Shown here piece by piece: positions 20,723 to 29,442 of a DNA stretch of 64,000 nt. The notes under the pieces are model-generated. The model did no database searches, had not been told where the DNA came from, and saw only the letters and a list, made by a program, of their open reading frames with translations. The number at the start of each line of letters is the position of its first letter. Positions within the stretch are counted from its first letter, which is position 1. The position numbers and the translations under genes were made by a program. The stretch is from Micrococcales bacterium (GTDB lineage: Bacteria > Actinomycetota > Actinomycetes > S36-B12 > UBA10799). The DNA lies in the NCBI GenBank assembly GCA_016719135.1, contig JADKAV010000028.1:1-64000 (forward strand), in the 5' to 3' direction.

Positions 20723-22249
20723 ATGTTCAATGCTCTGTCCGACCGGCTGTCCGCGACCTTCAAGGGGCTGCGTGGCAAGGGCCGGCTCTCCGAAGCGGAC
20801 ATCGACAACACCGTCCGGGAGATTCGCCGGGCCTTGCTTGAGGCGGACGTTTCGCTGCCGGTGGTGCGGACGTTCACTCCCGGGTGCAGGAGCGGGCCAC
20901 GGGTGCCGAGGTGTCGACGAGCCTCAACCCGGCCAACAAGTCGTCAAGATCGTTCACGAGGAACTCATCGCGATCCTCGGCGGCGAGACCCGCAACCTGC
21001 GGCTGGCGAAAAAGCCCCCGACGGTCATCATGCTGCTCGGCCTGCAGGGCGCGGGCAAGACGACCCTGGCCGGCAAGCTGGCCAAACACCTTGGCGAACC
21101 AGGGACATCACGCCCTTCCTGGTCGCAGCTGATCTACAGCGCCCCAACGCGGTGAATCAGCTGCAGATCGTGGCCGAGCGCGCCGGTGTGGACTGTTATG
21201 CCCCCCAACCGGGCAACGGCGTCGGCGATCCCGTGGTGGTGGCCCGGGATTCCCTCGGGTACGCCGAGCAGTCACTGCACGATCTGGTCATCATCGACAC
21301 TGCGGGCCGGCTGGCCATCGACGAAGAACTGATGGGACAGGCAGCGGCCATCCGGGACGCGGTCCACCCCGACGAGATGCTGCTGGTCATCGACGCGATG
21401 ATCGGCCAGGACGCGGTGCAAACCGCGGCTGCGTTCCAGGAGACGGTCGGTGTCGACGGTGTCATCCTCACGAAACTGGACGGTGACGCCCGTGGAGGTG
21501 CGGCCCTGTCCGTGCGTGAGGCCACCGGGGCTCCGATCATGTTCGCCTCCGTCGGGGAGAAGGTGGAGGATCTCGAGGTCTTCCATCCCGACCGGATGGC
21601 GTCGCGCATCCTCGATATGGGTGATGTCCTCACCCTGATCGAGCAGGCCGAGCGGGCCTTCGATTCCGAACAGGCCGCCCGGATGGCCGACAAGGTTGCT
21701 CGCGGTGATGCCTTCACGCTGGAGGAGTTCCTCGAGCAGATGCAAGCGGTCAAGAAGATGGGATCCATCGGCAAACTCCTGGGGATGCTGCCCGGCATGG
21801 CCGACGCCCGCAAACAGCTCGAACAGATCGACGACCGGGACATCGACCGGGTGGCGGCCATCATCCACTCGATGACTCCGGCTGAACGCCGCGACACCAA
21901 GATCCTCAACGGTTCGCGCCGCGCTCGTATCGCCAAGGGCGCCGGGGTGCAGGTCTCCGATGTGAACTCGTTGGTCGAGCGCTTCAGCGAGGCGCAGAAG
22001 ATGATGAAGCAGATGCGCGGCGGCGGCGGCATGCCGGGGATGCCCGGGATGCCAGGGATGGGAGCTGGCTCCAAGAAGGGTAAGGGCAAGTCCAAGCCTG
22101 CGCCCAAGTCGAAGAAGGGTCGCAGCGGAAATCCGGCCAAGCGCGCCCAGCAGGTCACGGCTGAGCCGGAGAGCCCCGACGCGCCGCCGAAGCCGTTCAC
22201 CGCCGATCAACTGCCGGAGGAGTTCAGCAAGCTGCTCGGCGGTCAATGA
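20723..22249 (+). CDS. ffh: Signal recognition particle protein Ffh, frameshifted
   Basis: SRP54 GTPase. The N domain (MFNALSDRLSATFKGLRGKG) and everything from LVAADLQRPNAVNQL onward share one frame, but between about 20875 and 21115 the sense passes through the other two frames: QERATGAEVSTSLNPAN in one, then QVVKIVHEELIAILGG and GLQGAGKTTLAGKLAK (the GTPase P-loop) in another. Single missing bases near 20878, 20934 and one or more indels near 21090-21115 restore a normal Ffh. The G-domain DTAGRL and TKLDGDARGG are intact, as are the Met-rich M domain (MPGMPGMPGMG) and a basic tail. The ATG is well supported by AGGAG. Confidence 0.9.
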   Translation: MFNALSDRLSATFKGLRGKGRLSEADIDNTVREIRRALLEADVSLPVVRTFTPGCRSGPRVPRCRRASTRPTSRQDRSRGTHRDPRRRDPQPAAGEKAPDGHHAARPAGRGQDDPGRQAGQTPWRTRDITPFLVAADLQRPNAVNQLQIVAERAGVDCYAPQPGNGVGDPVVVARDSLGYAEQSLHDLVIIDTAGRLAIDEELMGQAAAIRDAVHPDEMLLVIDAMIGQDAVQTAAAFQETVGVDGVILTKLDGDARGGAALSVREATGAPIMFASVGEKVEDLEVFHPDRMASRILDMGDVLTLIEQAERAFDSEQAARMADKVARGDAFTLEEFLEQMQAVKKMGSIGKLLGMLPGMADARKQLEQIDDRDIDRVAAIIHSMTPAERRDTKILNGSRRARIAKGAGVQVSDVNSLVERFSEAQKMMKQMRGGGGMPGMPGMPGMGAGSKKGKGKSKPAPKSKKGRSGNPAKRAQQVTAEPESPDAPPKPFTADQLPEEFSKLLGGQ

Positions 22250-22411
22250 CCGCCCGTGGTGGGCGCGGGGTCGGCCGTGTCCGGGGTATCTGGCACACTA
22301 GGGGAAGTGTTCCCGCCCTCTCACCGGGAACCATCGACTTAGCGGTGCCCGCCGGGTATGTCCCCACATGCCAGCCGGGGCCGCCACACGACAACAGGAG
22401 AGACATCCGCA

Positions 22412-22945
22412 GTGGCAGCCAAGATCAAGTTGAAGCGGCTCGGCAAGATCCGCAACCCGCAGTACCGCGTCGTCATCGCCGACGCCCGCAACAAGCGCGA
22501 TGGCCGCTCGATCGAGGAGATCGGGCTCTACCACCCCAAGGAGCAGCCGTCGCTGATCCAGATCGACTCCGAGCGGGTGCAGTACTGGCTCGGCGTCGGC
22601 GCCCAGCCGACCGACGCGGTGACGGCGCTGCTCAAGGTCACCGGTGACTGGCAGAAGTTCAAGGGCCTGCCCGGTGCCGAAGGCACGCTGAAGGCCCCGG
22701 AGGAGAAGGCCGACCGCAAGAGTGCCTTCGCCGCCGCCGCCGCGGAGGCAGCTGGTCTGAAGGAGGCCGAGGCAGCCACGCCGAAGGCCAAGTCGAAGCC
22801 GGCGAAGGCCAAGGCGGAGCCCGCCGAGGAAGTCGCGACAGAGCCTGCACCTGCAGAGCCCGCAGCGGCGGAGGCCAGCGCTGAAGCACCGGCTGCTGAA
22901 GCACCGGCCACTGAATCCGCCGAGCCCCCGCAGGCCGATGCCTAG
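22412..22945 (+). CDS. rpsP: 30S ribosomal protein S16 with long Ala-rich tail
   Basis: The first 80-85 residues from GTG 22412 are canonical S16 (VAAKIKLKRLGKIRNPQYRV, then RDGRSIEEIGLYHPK). The protein then extends to 177 residues with an Ala/Glu/Pro/Lys-rich low-complexity tail of nearly 100 residues (AAAAAEAAG, then PAEEVATEPAPAEPAAAEA). C-terminal extensions of S16 occur in Actinobacteria, though this one is on the long side. AGGAG at 22396-22400. The last 8 nt overlap the KH-domain gene. Confidence 0.95.
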   Translation: MAAKIKLKRLGKIRNPQYRVVIADARNKRDGRSIEEIGLYHPKEQPSLIQIDSERVQYWLGVGAQPTDAVTALLKVTGDWQKFKGLPGAEGTLKAPEEKADRKSAFAAAAAEAAGLKEAEAATPKAKSKPAKAKAEPAEEVATEPAPAEPAAAEASAEAPAAEAPATESAEPPQADA

Positions 22946-23189
22946 GCCACTGGCCGAGGCCTCGAGCACCTGGTCGTCGGGCATCGTGGACAACCCCGAG
23001 GACGTGTCCGTCAGTGAGCGGTCCGGGCGCGGCCGCGGGACCCTGCTGAAGGTCACTGTCCACCCGGACGACCTCGGGCGAGTCATCGGGCGCGCCGGGC
23101 GCACCGCAAAATCGCTGCGTACTGTCGTCAACGCACTGTCCGGCGGCCAGAATGTGCGAGTCGACTTCGTGGATGTGAACGGGCGCTGA
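22938..23189 (+). CDS. khpA: KH-domain RNA-binding protein KhpA
   Basis: Single-KH-domain protein encoded between rpsP and rimM, about 83 residues, thought to act with KhpB/EloR or on its own as an RNA chaperone. VHPDDLGRVIGRAGRTAKSLRTVV contains the KH GxxG loop (GRAG). The N-terminus as written (EASSTWSSGIVDNPED) is probably out of frame for about 10 codons: inserting one C near 22965 and dropping one G near 22980 gives EALEHLVVGIVDNPED, the expected family sequence. The start overlaps rpsP. Confidence 0.85.
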   Translation: MPRPLAEASSTWSSGIVDNPEDVSVSERSGRGRGTLLKVTVHPDDLGRVIGRAGRTAKSLRTVVNALSGGQNVRVDFVDVNGR

Positions 23190-23206
23190 CCGAGCAACGC
23201 GTTGCG

Positions 23207-23695
23207 GTGGGCCGCATCGGCAAGCCGCATGGTGTTAAGGGCTGGGTGACGGTCGCGCCGTCAACGGACGAGCCTGAGCTGCGTTTCGCACCGGGCGCGC
23301 AACTGCAGGTCGCGCAGGGCACTCTCGTCGTTGCTGAATCGCGTGTCAATGGGCCGCCGGGTCACGCTGCGCTTCGAGGGGTACACCGACCGCGACCGGG
23401 CGCAGGCACTGCGGGGGTCGTGGCTGCATGTCGACATCGACCTCCGAGAGCCCTGCCGAAGACGACGAATTCTACGACCACCAGCTTGTGGGCCTGGAGG
23501 CTCGCGTTAACGGCTCCCGGATCGGAACCGTTGCCGAAGTTCTCCACCTACCGGCACAGGACGTGCTGGCCGTGGAGATCGATGCCGGCCGCAGGTGCTG
23601 GTGCCCTTCGTGGAACAGTTCGTGCCAGTGGTGGATCCGGACGCGGGCAGGTCCATGTCATCGACATGGAAGGGCTGCTCGAGGATGAGGATTGA
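23207..23695 (+). CDS. rimM: 16S rRNA processing protein RimM, frameshifted
   Basis: Maturation factor that binds S19 and assists 30S head assembly. VGRIGKPHGVKGWVTVAPSTDEPELRF begins the N-terminal RimM barrel from GTG 23207. The rest is split among frames: EGYTDRDRAQALRGSWLHVD, then SPAEDDEFYDHQLVGLEARV and IGTVAEVLHLPAQDVLAVE (PRC-barrel), then VLVPFVEQFVPVVDP, and finally GQVHVIDMEGLLEDED back in the starting frame. At least four one-base indels between about 23350 and 23660 are needed. Total span fits the usual 160-175 residues. It overlaps trmD by 11 nt. Confidence 0.85.
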   Translation: MGRIGKPHGVKGWVTVAPSTDEPELRFAPGAQLQVAQGTLVVAESRVNGPPGHAALRGVHRPRPGAGTAGVVAACRHRPPRALPKTTNSTTTSLWAWRLALTAPGSEPLPKFSTYRHRTCWPWRSMPAAGAGALRGTVRASGGSGRGQVHVIDMEGLLEDED

Positions 23696-24456
23696 CGTCG
23701 TCACGATCTTCCCGGACTACCTGCAGCCGCTGAAGCTGTCGCTGATCGGCAAAGCGATCGATCGCGGGCAGGTTGTGCTGTCCATGCACGATCTGCGTGA
23801 TTTCACCCATGACCGACACCGCACCGTCGATGATGCTCCGTACGGCGGTGGACCCGGAATGGTCATGAGTCCGCAGCCGTGGGGTGAGGCGCTGGACACC
23901 GTGCTGACCGACGAGTCGACCCTCATCGTGCCGACCCCCTCCGGGCAGACGTTCACCCAGAGTCAGGCCGAGGAGTTGGCTCAGCGGGCGCATCTGGTGT
24001 TCGCGTGCGGCCGCTATGAAGGCATTGATGCTCGCGTCGTGGAGTATTTCCGCAGCCGCGTGGAGGTCCGCGAGATCAGCATCGGCGACTACGTGCTCGC
24101 CGGCGGGGAAGCGGCGACTCTGGTGATGTGCGAGGCGATCGGGCGACTGCTGCCGGGGGTGCTGGGCAATCCACTCAGTGCGGTCGATGACTCGTTCAGC
24201 CGCCCCGACGACCTGCTGGAGGGCCCTGTGTACACACGGCCGCCGCAGTGGCGGGGACTACCGGTGCCCGCCGGTCCTGCTGTCCGGCGACCACGAACGC
24301 ATCCGCCAGTGGCGGGAAGAGCGTGCCCAGGAAAGAACCGAGGAACGCGCGATAGACGCCTGCTTGTACCGTCGTCGACGAGCGTGTGTCAGACTGAAGG
24401 GGTTCCGCGTGCCACCCGCCACAGGGGGCTACGCGCCGGAGCCAGCGATGAAGTGA
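23685..24456 (+). CDS. trmD: tRNA (guanine(37)-N(1))-methyltransferase TrmD, 3' frameshift
   Basis: SPOUT-class methyltransferase that makes m1G37 in tRNA. MRIDVVTIFPDYLQP begins at ATG 23685; the trefoil-knot SAM site is seen as FACGRYEGIDARV and EISIGDYVLAGGEAA. At about 24265 (CCGGTGCCCGCCGGTCC) the frame breaks: the expected PVLLSGDHERIRQWREERAQERT continues in the next frame. That frame's stop is at 24456, but the enzyme would normally end soon after the Arg/Glu-rich stretch (about 24370), so the exact 3' end is unsure and a second indel near 24350 is possible. Confidence 0.88.
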
Positions 24457-24509
24457 CGCAACCACCCACCACTGTGCGTTCGACCTGTGGCGAATGCAAG
24501 GAGCACATC

Positions 24510-24866
24510 ATGCACACCCTTGACTCAGTCGATGCCGCCAGCCTGCGCGACGACATCCCAGCGTTCCGACCCGGCGACACCGTCAAGGTCCACGTCAACG
24601 TGGTTGAAGGTGAACGTAAGCGCGTTCAGGTCTTCCAGGGTGTGGTGATCCGTCGGCAGGGCGGGGGTGTGCGGGAGTCGTTCACCGTCCGCAAGGTCAG
24701 TTTCGGGGTGGGTGTCGAGCGCACGTTCCCCGTGCACAGCCCGATCATCGATCACATCGAAATGGTCAGCCGCGGGGACGTCCGTCGTGCCAAGCTCTAT
24801 TACCTTCGTGAGCTGCGCGGAAAGGCCGCGAAGATCCGCGAGAAGCGCGACAACACCTCCGCGTGA
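24510..24866 (+). CDS. rplS: 50S ribosomal protein L19
   Basis: A 118-residue L19, located at the 30S-50S interface. Family motifs: FRPGDTVKVHVNVVEG, RVQVFQGVVIRRQGGGVRE, and the C-terminal RRAKLYYLRELRGKAAKI. ATG 24510 has AAGGAG at 24498-24503; the frame is open upstream into trmD but without meaning. The stop overlaps the lepB GTG (GTGA). Confidence 0.96.
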   Translation: MHTLDSVDAASLRDDIPAFRPGDTVKVHVNVVEGERKRVQVFQGVVIRRQGGGVRESFTVRKVSFGVGVERTFPVHSPIIDHIEMVSRGDVRRAKLYYLRELRGKAAKIREKRDNTSA

Positions 24867-25564
24867 CCGAAACCCCCACCGCCAGCAGCGGCGCTGGTGC
24901 CGCGTTATGGCGGTTCGTCAAAGAGATCGTCATCATCCTGGTGGTGGCGCTCGGTTTGTCCTTCCTGGTGCGCACGTTCGTCGTGCAGGCGTTCTACGTG
25001 CCGAGCCAGTCGATGGAAAACACGTTGATGCCCAACGACCGGATTCTGGCCTCGAAGCTGTCGACCCGCTTCGGTGGGGTCGACCGCGGTCAGATTGTGG
25101 TGTTCCGCGATCCCGGCAATTGGCTCGATGATGCCCAGAAGCGCTCACCGGGTGGTCTGCCGGGCCTGTTCGAGTGGATCGGGCTTCTGCCCAGCAACAC
25201 CGGCGACGACCTGGTGAAGCGCGTCATCGGCGTCGGGGGAGACCATGTGCGCTGCTGCAGCACCGACGGCCGGATCGTGCTCAACGGTGTGCCTTTGACC
25301 GAACCGTACGTCAAGCCCGGTGGCACCAGCGACGACGTGCGCTTCGACGTGATGGTGCCGCAGGGCAGCCTGTTCGTGATGGGCGACAACCGCAACGCCT
25401 CGGCGGATTCCCGGTACCACCTCAATGACAACCAGGGCACGGTTCCGCTGGACAACGTCGTGGGAAGAGTGGTTCTGACGGTTTGGCCGTTTTCTGCTTT
25501 CAGCACTCACCCGGTGCCCGCTGTCCCGTTCGACGATCCACGCCTGGACGACCAGCAGAAGTAG
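24863..25564 (+). CDS. lepB: Type I signal peptidase
   Basis: Membrane-bound serine protease that removes signal peptides from exported proteins, 233 residues. One N-terminal membrane helix (about residues 19-37) leads into the catalytic box FYVPSQSMENTL with Ser50 as nucleophile; the general-base lysine lies in VKRVIGVGGD near residue 119; box E is GDNRNASADSRYH. The GTG start overlaps the rplS stop, matching the usual actinobacterial rplS-lepB-rnhB order. Confidence 0.95.
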   Translation: MTETPTASSGAGAALWRFVKEIVIILVVALGLSFLVRTFVVQAFYVPSQSMENTLMPNDRILASKLSTRFGGVDRGQIVVFRDPGNWLDDAQKRSPGGLPGLFEWIGLLPSNTGDDLVKRVIGVGGDHVRCCSTDGRIVLNGVPLTEPYVKPGGTSDDVRFDVMVPQGSLFVMGDNRNASADSRYHLNDNQGTVPLDNVVGRVVLTVWPFSAFSTHPVPAVPFDDPRLDDQQK

Positions 25565-25623
25565 TCGATCGGACACGCCGCGCTCGCCCACGGATATGTC
25601 GGACCTGTGCATAAGGTTGGGCT

Positions 25624-26277
25624 GTGGTGGGTCCCAATTTCCCGGTTCCGCGCAAGGGAGCCGGTCCGTACGCGTTCGACAACGCCGTGCGGCGGGCCGG
25701 GTTTCCGCTGGTAGCCGGCCTCGACGAAGCCGGCCGTGGCGCGTGCGCGGGGCCTTTGTACGCCGCTGCTGTGGTCCTCGGGCCGACCACCCGGATCGCT
25801 GAACTGGCCGACTCCAAGCTGCTGACCGCTGCGGTTCGGGAACGGGTGGAGGTGCGGATCAAACGGTCGGCCGTGGCCTGGGCAGTTGTCGCGGTGGACG
25901 TCGAGGAACTCGACGAGGTCGGCCTGCACCGCGCGAACCTGCTGGCCTTCCGCCGCGCCTGGCAGCGTTTGGACCCTACCCCCGACTACGCCTTGTGTGA
26001 CGGCTTCGTCCCCGGCGGGCTGGGCCGCCCGGAACTCGGGGTGTGGAAGGGCGATCAGGTCTCCGCGTCGATCTCGGCGGCCAGCGTTCTGGCCAAGTGC
26101 GCACGGGATCGGCACATGACCGCGCTGCACGAGGACTACCCTGACTACGGTTTCGACGTGCACAAGGGCTACACAACCGCGGCGCACCGTACCGCGCTCA
26201 GCGCGCACGGCCCGTGCGAGATCCATCGACATCGATTCATCACCGTTCGCCGAGCCATACGAGAGGGAGCCGCATGA
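25624..26277 (+). CDS. rnhB: Ribonuclease HII
   Basis: RNase HII, which nicks RNA-DNA hybrids and removes misincorporated ribonucleotides, 217 residues. Active-site motifs: GLDEAGRGACAGPLYAAAV near residue 32 (first Asp and Glu), DSKLL near 62, and CDGFV near 126, followed by SAASVLAKCARDRHM. GTG 25624 or GTG 25627 could start it; either keeps the domain complete. The ATGA overlap at the end couples it to DUF2469. Confidence 0.94.
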   Translation: MVGPNFPVPRKGAGPYAFDNAVRRAGFPLVAGLDEAGRGACAGPLYAAAVVLGPTTRIAELADSKLLTAAVRERVEVRIKRSAVAWAVVAVDVEELDEVGLHRANLLAFRRAWQRLDPTPDYALCDGFVPGGLGRPELGVWKGDQVSASISAASVLAKCARDRHMTALHEDYPDYGFDVHKGYTTAAHRTALSAHGPCEIHRHRFITVRRAIREGAA

Positions 26278-26579
26278 GCGTTGACGACCTGCAGCGCTAC
26301 GAGAGTGAGGTCGAACTCGACCTCTACCGGCAGTACCGCGAGGTGGTGGGCATGTTCCGTCACGTGGTCGAGACCGAACGGCGCTTCTACCTGGCCAACG
26401 ATGTCGACGTGCAGGTGCGGACCACCGACGGGGGAGAGGTCTTCTTCGAGGTGCAGTTGCGCGACGTCTGGGTCTGGGACATGTACCGGCAGGGAAGGTT
26501 CGCGCGGTCCGTGCGGATTCTGACCTTCAAGGACGTGAACGTCGAAGAACTGCCCGCTGGGGAAAACGCCTCGGCCTGA
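26274..26579 (+). CDS. DUF2469 family protein
   Basis: A 101-residue actinobacterial conserved protein (MSVDDLQRYESEVELDLYRQYREVV), nearly invariant in sequence among Actinobacteria and always next to rnhB. No catalytic motif is known; it is acidic at both ends with aromatic-rich core (VWVWDMYRQGRFARSV). The function is unknown. ATG 26274 overlaps the rnhB TGA; GAGGGAG precedes it. Confidence 0.9.
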   Translation: MSVDDLQRYESEVELDLYRQYREVVGMFRHVVETERRFYLANDVDVQVRTTDGGEVFFEVQLRDVWVWDMYRQGRFARSVRILTFKDVNVEELPAGENASA

Positions 26580-26636
26580 TCCACAGATTCGCGCCGACGG
26601 TTCCCGCACGGCCCGGCGTCGAGCAGGCTGAGATCT

Positions 26637-27449
26637 ATGGACATCGATCGCTGTGCACGTGTGATCCTCAGCGGTGCCGGGCGCGAAACCGGCCACCTCG
26701 TCGACGACCCGGTGCGGATGGCCGCGGCGATCGTCGGACGCGACGCGGTCGTCCCGGCCGCTCACGCACTGGCCGACGACTGGGTGAGCAGCGGGGGCAC
26801 GATCATCAGCGCAGATGACCCGACGTGGCCCGAGGGACTGGTGTCGCTGGGTGGGGCCCAGCCATTGCTGTTGTGGGTGAGAGGTTCGCTGCCAGGGGCG
26901 CGCTGCGAGATGGTCTCGGTCGTCGGGTCCCGGGAATGCACCGCGTACGGCCGCGATGTCGCGGCGGTGCTCGCCCGGCAAGCGTGCGCCAGCGGTCTCA
27001 CGGTCGTGTCTGGAGGTGCGCTGGGTATCGACAGCCACGCCCACACCGGTGCCCTGGAGGCGGGCGGAAAGACAGTGCTGGTGGCAGCCGGCGGGGCGGG
27101 ACGGGTGTATCCGAGCCCGCACGAAAAGCTGTTCCGCGAGGCTGCCGCCGCAGGTGCGGTGATCTGGGAACACCCACCGGGGACCCGCCTGACGCAGCGG
27201 GGTTTCCTGCACCGCAATCGGCTCATCGCAGCGCTGTCCGGTGTCACCGTTCTGGTGGAGGCCGCCGAACGGTCAGGTGCGCTGAACACGGGGCGGACAG
27301 CAGCGGACCTCGGGCGTCTGGTCCTCGGGGTGCCAGGGCGTATCGACAGCCCAGCATCGTCGGGGATTCATCGGGCGATCGCCGATGGCTGGGCCGCGAT
27401 TCTGCTCGGAGCCAATGATCTGTCGCAGTTCTTGGCCAGCGCCGCGTAG
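26637..27449 (+). CDS. dprA: DNA processing protein DprA/Smf
   Basis: DprA loads RecA on incoming single-stranded DNA in natural transformation; in many non-competent bacteria its role is unclear. The 270-residue product has the Rossmann-like DprA core: VVGSRECTAYGRD near residue 98, SGGALGIDSHAHTGAL, AGRVYPSPHEKLF, FLHRNRLIAALS and SGALNTGRTAADLGR. It lacks the C-terminal winged helix seen in longer homologues and has only a short N-terminal helix-hairpin region, so it is on the short side. It follows DUF2469 directly; the yraN and comM genes that usually sit between are absent. Confidence 0.9.
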   Translation: MDIDRCARVILSGAGRETGHLVDDPVRMAAAIVGRDAVVPAAHALADDWVSSGGTIISADDPTWPEGLVSLGGAQPLLLWVRGSLPGARCEMVSVVGSRECTAYGRDVAAVLARQACASGLTVVSGGALGIDSHAHTGALEAGGKTVLVAAGGAGRVYPSPHEKLFREAAAAGAVIWEHPPGTRLTQRGFLHRNRLIAALSGVTVLVEAAERSGALNTGRTAADLGRLVLGVPGRIDSPASSGIHRAIADGWAAILLGANDLSQFLASAA

Positions 27450-27724
27450 TGGGGTCTGACCGCCGCCGGTCTCAGCACAGGGATTGCCTGGATGGGGTAA
27501 TTGTGGACCCCGGGCACTGACTTGAGGCGCCAAAGCAAGAACTCGGGTTCACCAGCGCGGCGCCTCGGCTTCGGGGTTCGGCAAGGGTCTGTTCGGGATA
27601 GAGACCGCCACTGCGGACCGACTCAACACTGACGCCTGGTCGAATCCGAAGGGCCGGTTTGACTCCCGGTGTTCGGGACGGGCACTCTGGCACCGTGCCC
27701 GGTCAGGTGACGAGCAAACAGCAC

Positions 27725-28615
27725 GTGGACGGTTCCGCCGCCGCGCTGCGATCGGCCATGACCGATTTCGATCGCTACATGGCCGCAGAGCGCGGGTTCT
27801 CAGCTCACACGGCCACGGCCTACCGCCGTGATGTGGAGGATCTGCTGGCCTTCCTCGGCGACGAGCCGATGACCACCGCCTTGATTCGTGCGTGGTTGGC
27901 ACAGGCACGGGAGCGCGGGGTGGGCTCGGCGACCGTGGCCCGTCGCATCGCGAGTCTGCGGTGCTTCGCCCACTGGGCGGTGCGCCAAGGACTGCTCGAC
28001 GCCGATCCCACGCTGCGCCTGAGAAGCCCACGGGTGGTTTCCGATCTGCCACGTGTGGCCGACAGTGATCGGCTCAACGAGGCTCTCGACACGTTGAACC
28101 GGGTCGCCGACGATCCCATCGCAGTGCGCGATGTGGCCGCGCTCGAGCTGCTCTACGGCAGCGGTCTGCGGGTCAGCGAGGTCTGTTCGATCGACGTCGG
28201 CGATATCGACCACGAACGGCGGACCGTGCGAGTGCTCGGGAAGGGTGCGAAACAGCGGGTCGTGCCGCTCACCGTGCCCGCCAGTCGCGCGATCCAGCGC
28301 TGGACCTCGGTGCGCGCGACCCTGGCCAACCCCGATGAGTGCGCGCTGCTGGTGGGCAGTCGCGGAAGGCGACTGGACGTGCGGGTCCTGCGACGCGTCG
28401 TCCACGAGACCACCGCAGCCTTCCCGGGCTTGCCCGAACTGGCTCCCCACGGACTGCGCCACAGCATGGCCAGCCATGTTCTCGAGGGCGGCGCGGACCT
28501 GCGCTACGTCCAGCAGTTGTTGGGCCATGCCAGTCTGGCCAGCACCCAGATCTACACCCATGTCTCCGCAGAGCGGCTGCGCTCGGCCTACCAGAATGCG
28601 CATCCCCGTGCTTGA
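27725..28615 (+). CDS. xerC: Site-specific tyrosine recombinase XerC
   Basis: Tyrosine recombinase that, with XerD, resolves chromosome dimers at dif. The N-terminal SAM-like core-binding domain contains FDRYMAAERGFSAHTATAYRRDV; the catalytic set is complete: Arg in GSGLRVSEV, Lys in GKGAKQRVV, HGLRH, LLGHASLASTQIYTHV with the nucleophilic Tyr. The start is unsure: in-frame GTGs at 27695, 27710 and 27725 and ATG 27758 lack good ribosome sites; GTG 27725 gives 296 residues, the usual XerC length. Located between dprA and a WhiG-type sigma gene, as in streptomycetes. Confidence 0.88.
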   Translation: MDGSAAALRSAMTDFDRYMAAERGFSAHTATAYRRDVEDLLAFLGDEPMTTALIRAWLAQARERGVGSATVARRIASLRCFAHWAVRQGLLDADPTLRLRSPRVVSDLPRVADSDRLNEALDTLNRVADDPIAVRDVAALELLYGSGLRVSEVCSIDVGDIDHERRTVRVLGKGAKQRVVPLTVPASRAIQRWTSVRATLANPDECALLVGSRGRRLDVRVLRRVVHETTAAFPGLPELAPHGLRHSMASHVLEGGADLRYVQQLLGHASLASTQIYTHVSAERLRSAYQNAHPRA

Positions 28616-29429
28616 GCCCGATCTGCTGGATGAGGCCAGCCTCGCGGAGAAGGAGGCGGCCCAGAACGCCGCTGCCCTCAGTACTTTGTGGCAGGCCTAC
28701 AAAGACACCGGTGACCGGTCGAAACGGGATCGACTGATCGTCCATTACGCCCCGCTGGTCAAGTACGTCGCCGGCCGGGTGCGCTCCGGACTGCCCAACA
28801 ACGTCGAAGCCGCGGATCTGGTCTCGTACGGCATGTTCGGCCTGATCGACGCGATCGACAAGTTCGACATCAGCCGTCAGATCAAGTTCGAGACCTATGC
28901 GATCAACCGGATCCGGGGTGCCATCATCGACGAGTTGCGGTCGCTGGACTGGGTGCCGCGGTCGGTCCGGTCCAAGGCCAAGGTGTTGGAACGGGCCCAC
29001 GCCGAGCTGGAAGCCGAGCTCAAGCGGGCTCCCACCGAGGCGGAGATCGCCGACAGGATGGGACTGACCCGAGAACAACTGGCAAAGCTGATGAGCCAGG
29101 TCTCGTTCACCAACATGGTCGCTCTCGACGAGGTCACCCACGGCGGTTCCGACCGCGGCGACAAGATGACCCTTGGCGATCTGCTCGAGGATCCTCGTGC
29201 GCCGGACCCCGAAGCGGAATATGAGACCGAGGAGATGAAGGTCCTACTGGCCGAACAGATCTCCGGTCTGCCCGAGCGCGAGAAGGTCGTGCTCACCTTG
29301 TACTACTACGAACGGCTCACCTTGGCCGAGATCGGATCGGTTCTCGGCGTTACCGAGAGCCGGGTCAGTCAGATCCACAGCAAGTCGCTGCTGGATCTGC
29401 GCGCTCGGCTGACGCAGATCGGCTTGTGA
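28596..29429 (+). CDS. whiG: WhiG/FliA-type alternative sigma factor
   Basis: A 277-residue sigma-70 family group 3 factor. Region 2 includes LVKYVAGRVRSGLPNNVEAADLVSYG and KFETYAINRIRGAIIDELR; region 3 follows WVPRSVRSKAK; region 4 ends with LTLAEIGSVLGVTESRVSQIHSK. This is the FliA/WhiG subfamily. Actinobacterial WhiG drives early sporulation in Streptomyces and FliA drives motility genes; no motility or sporulation genes are in the window, so the regulon is unknown. ATG 28596 overlaps the end of xerC; GTG 28608 is an alternative. Confidence 0.88.
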   Translation: MRIPVLEPDLLDEASLAEKEAAQNAAALSTLWQAYKDTGDRSKRDRLIVHYAPLVKYVAGRVRSGLPNNVEAADLVSYGMFGLIDAIDKFDISRQIKFETYAINRIRGAIIDELRSLDWVPRSVRSKAKVLERAHAELEAELKRAPTEAEIADRMGLTREQLAKLMSQVSFTNMVALDEVTHGGSDRGDKMTLGDLLEDPRAPDPEAEYETEEMKVLLAEQISGLPEREKVVLTLYYYERLTLAEIGSVLGVTESRVSQIHSKSLLDLRARLTQIGL

Positions 29430-29442
29430 GGGTTCAACGCGA

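Noticed and set aside
20326..20841. 171-residue plus-strand frame overlapping the glnD end and ffh start
   Set aside because: No family motif; it overlaps the ffh N-domain in a wrong frame.
27590..27670. tRNA or small gene between dprA and xerC (GGCCGGTTTGACTCCCGG)
   Set aside because: Only a 4-bp stem with an 8-base loop forms; no tRNA cloverleaf and no ORF with a ribosome site.
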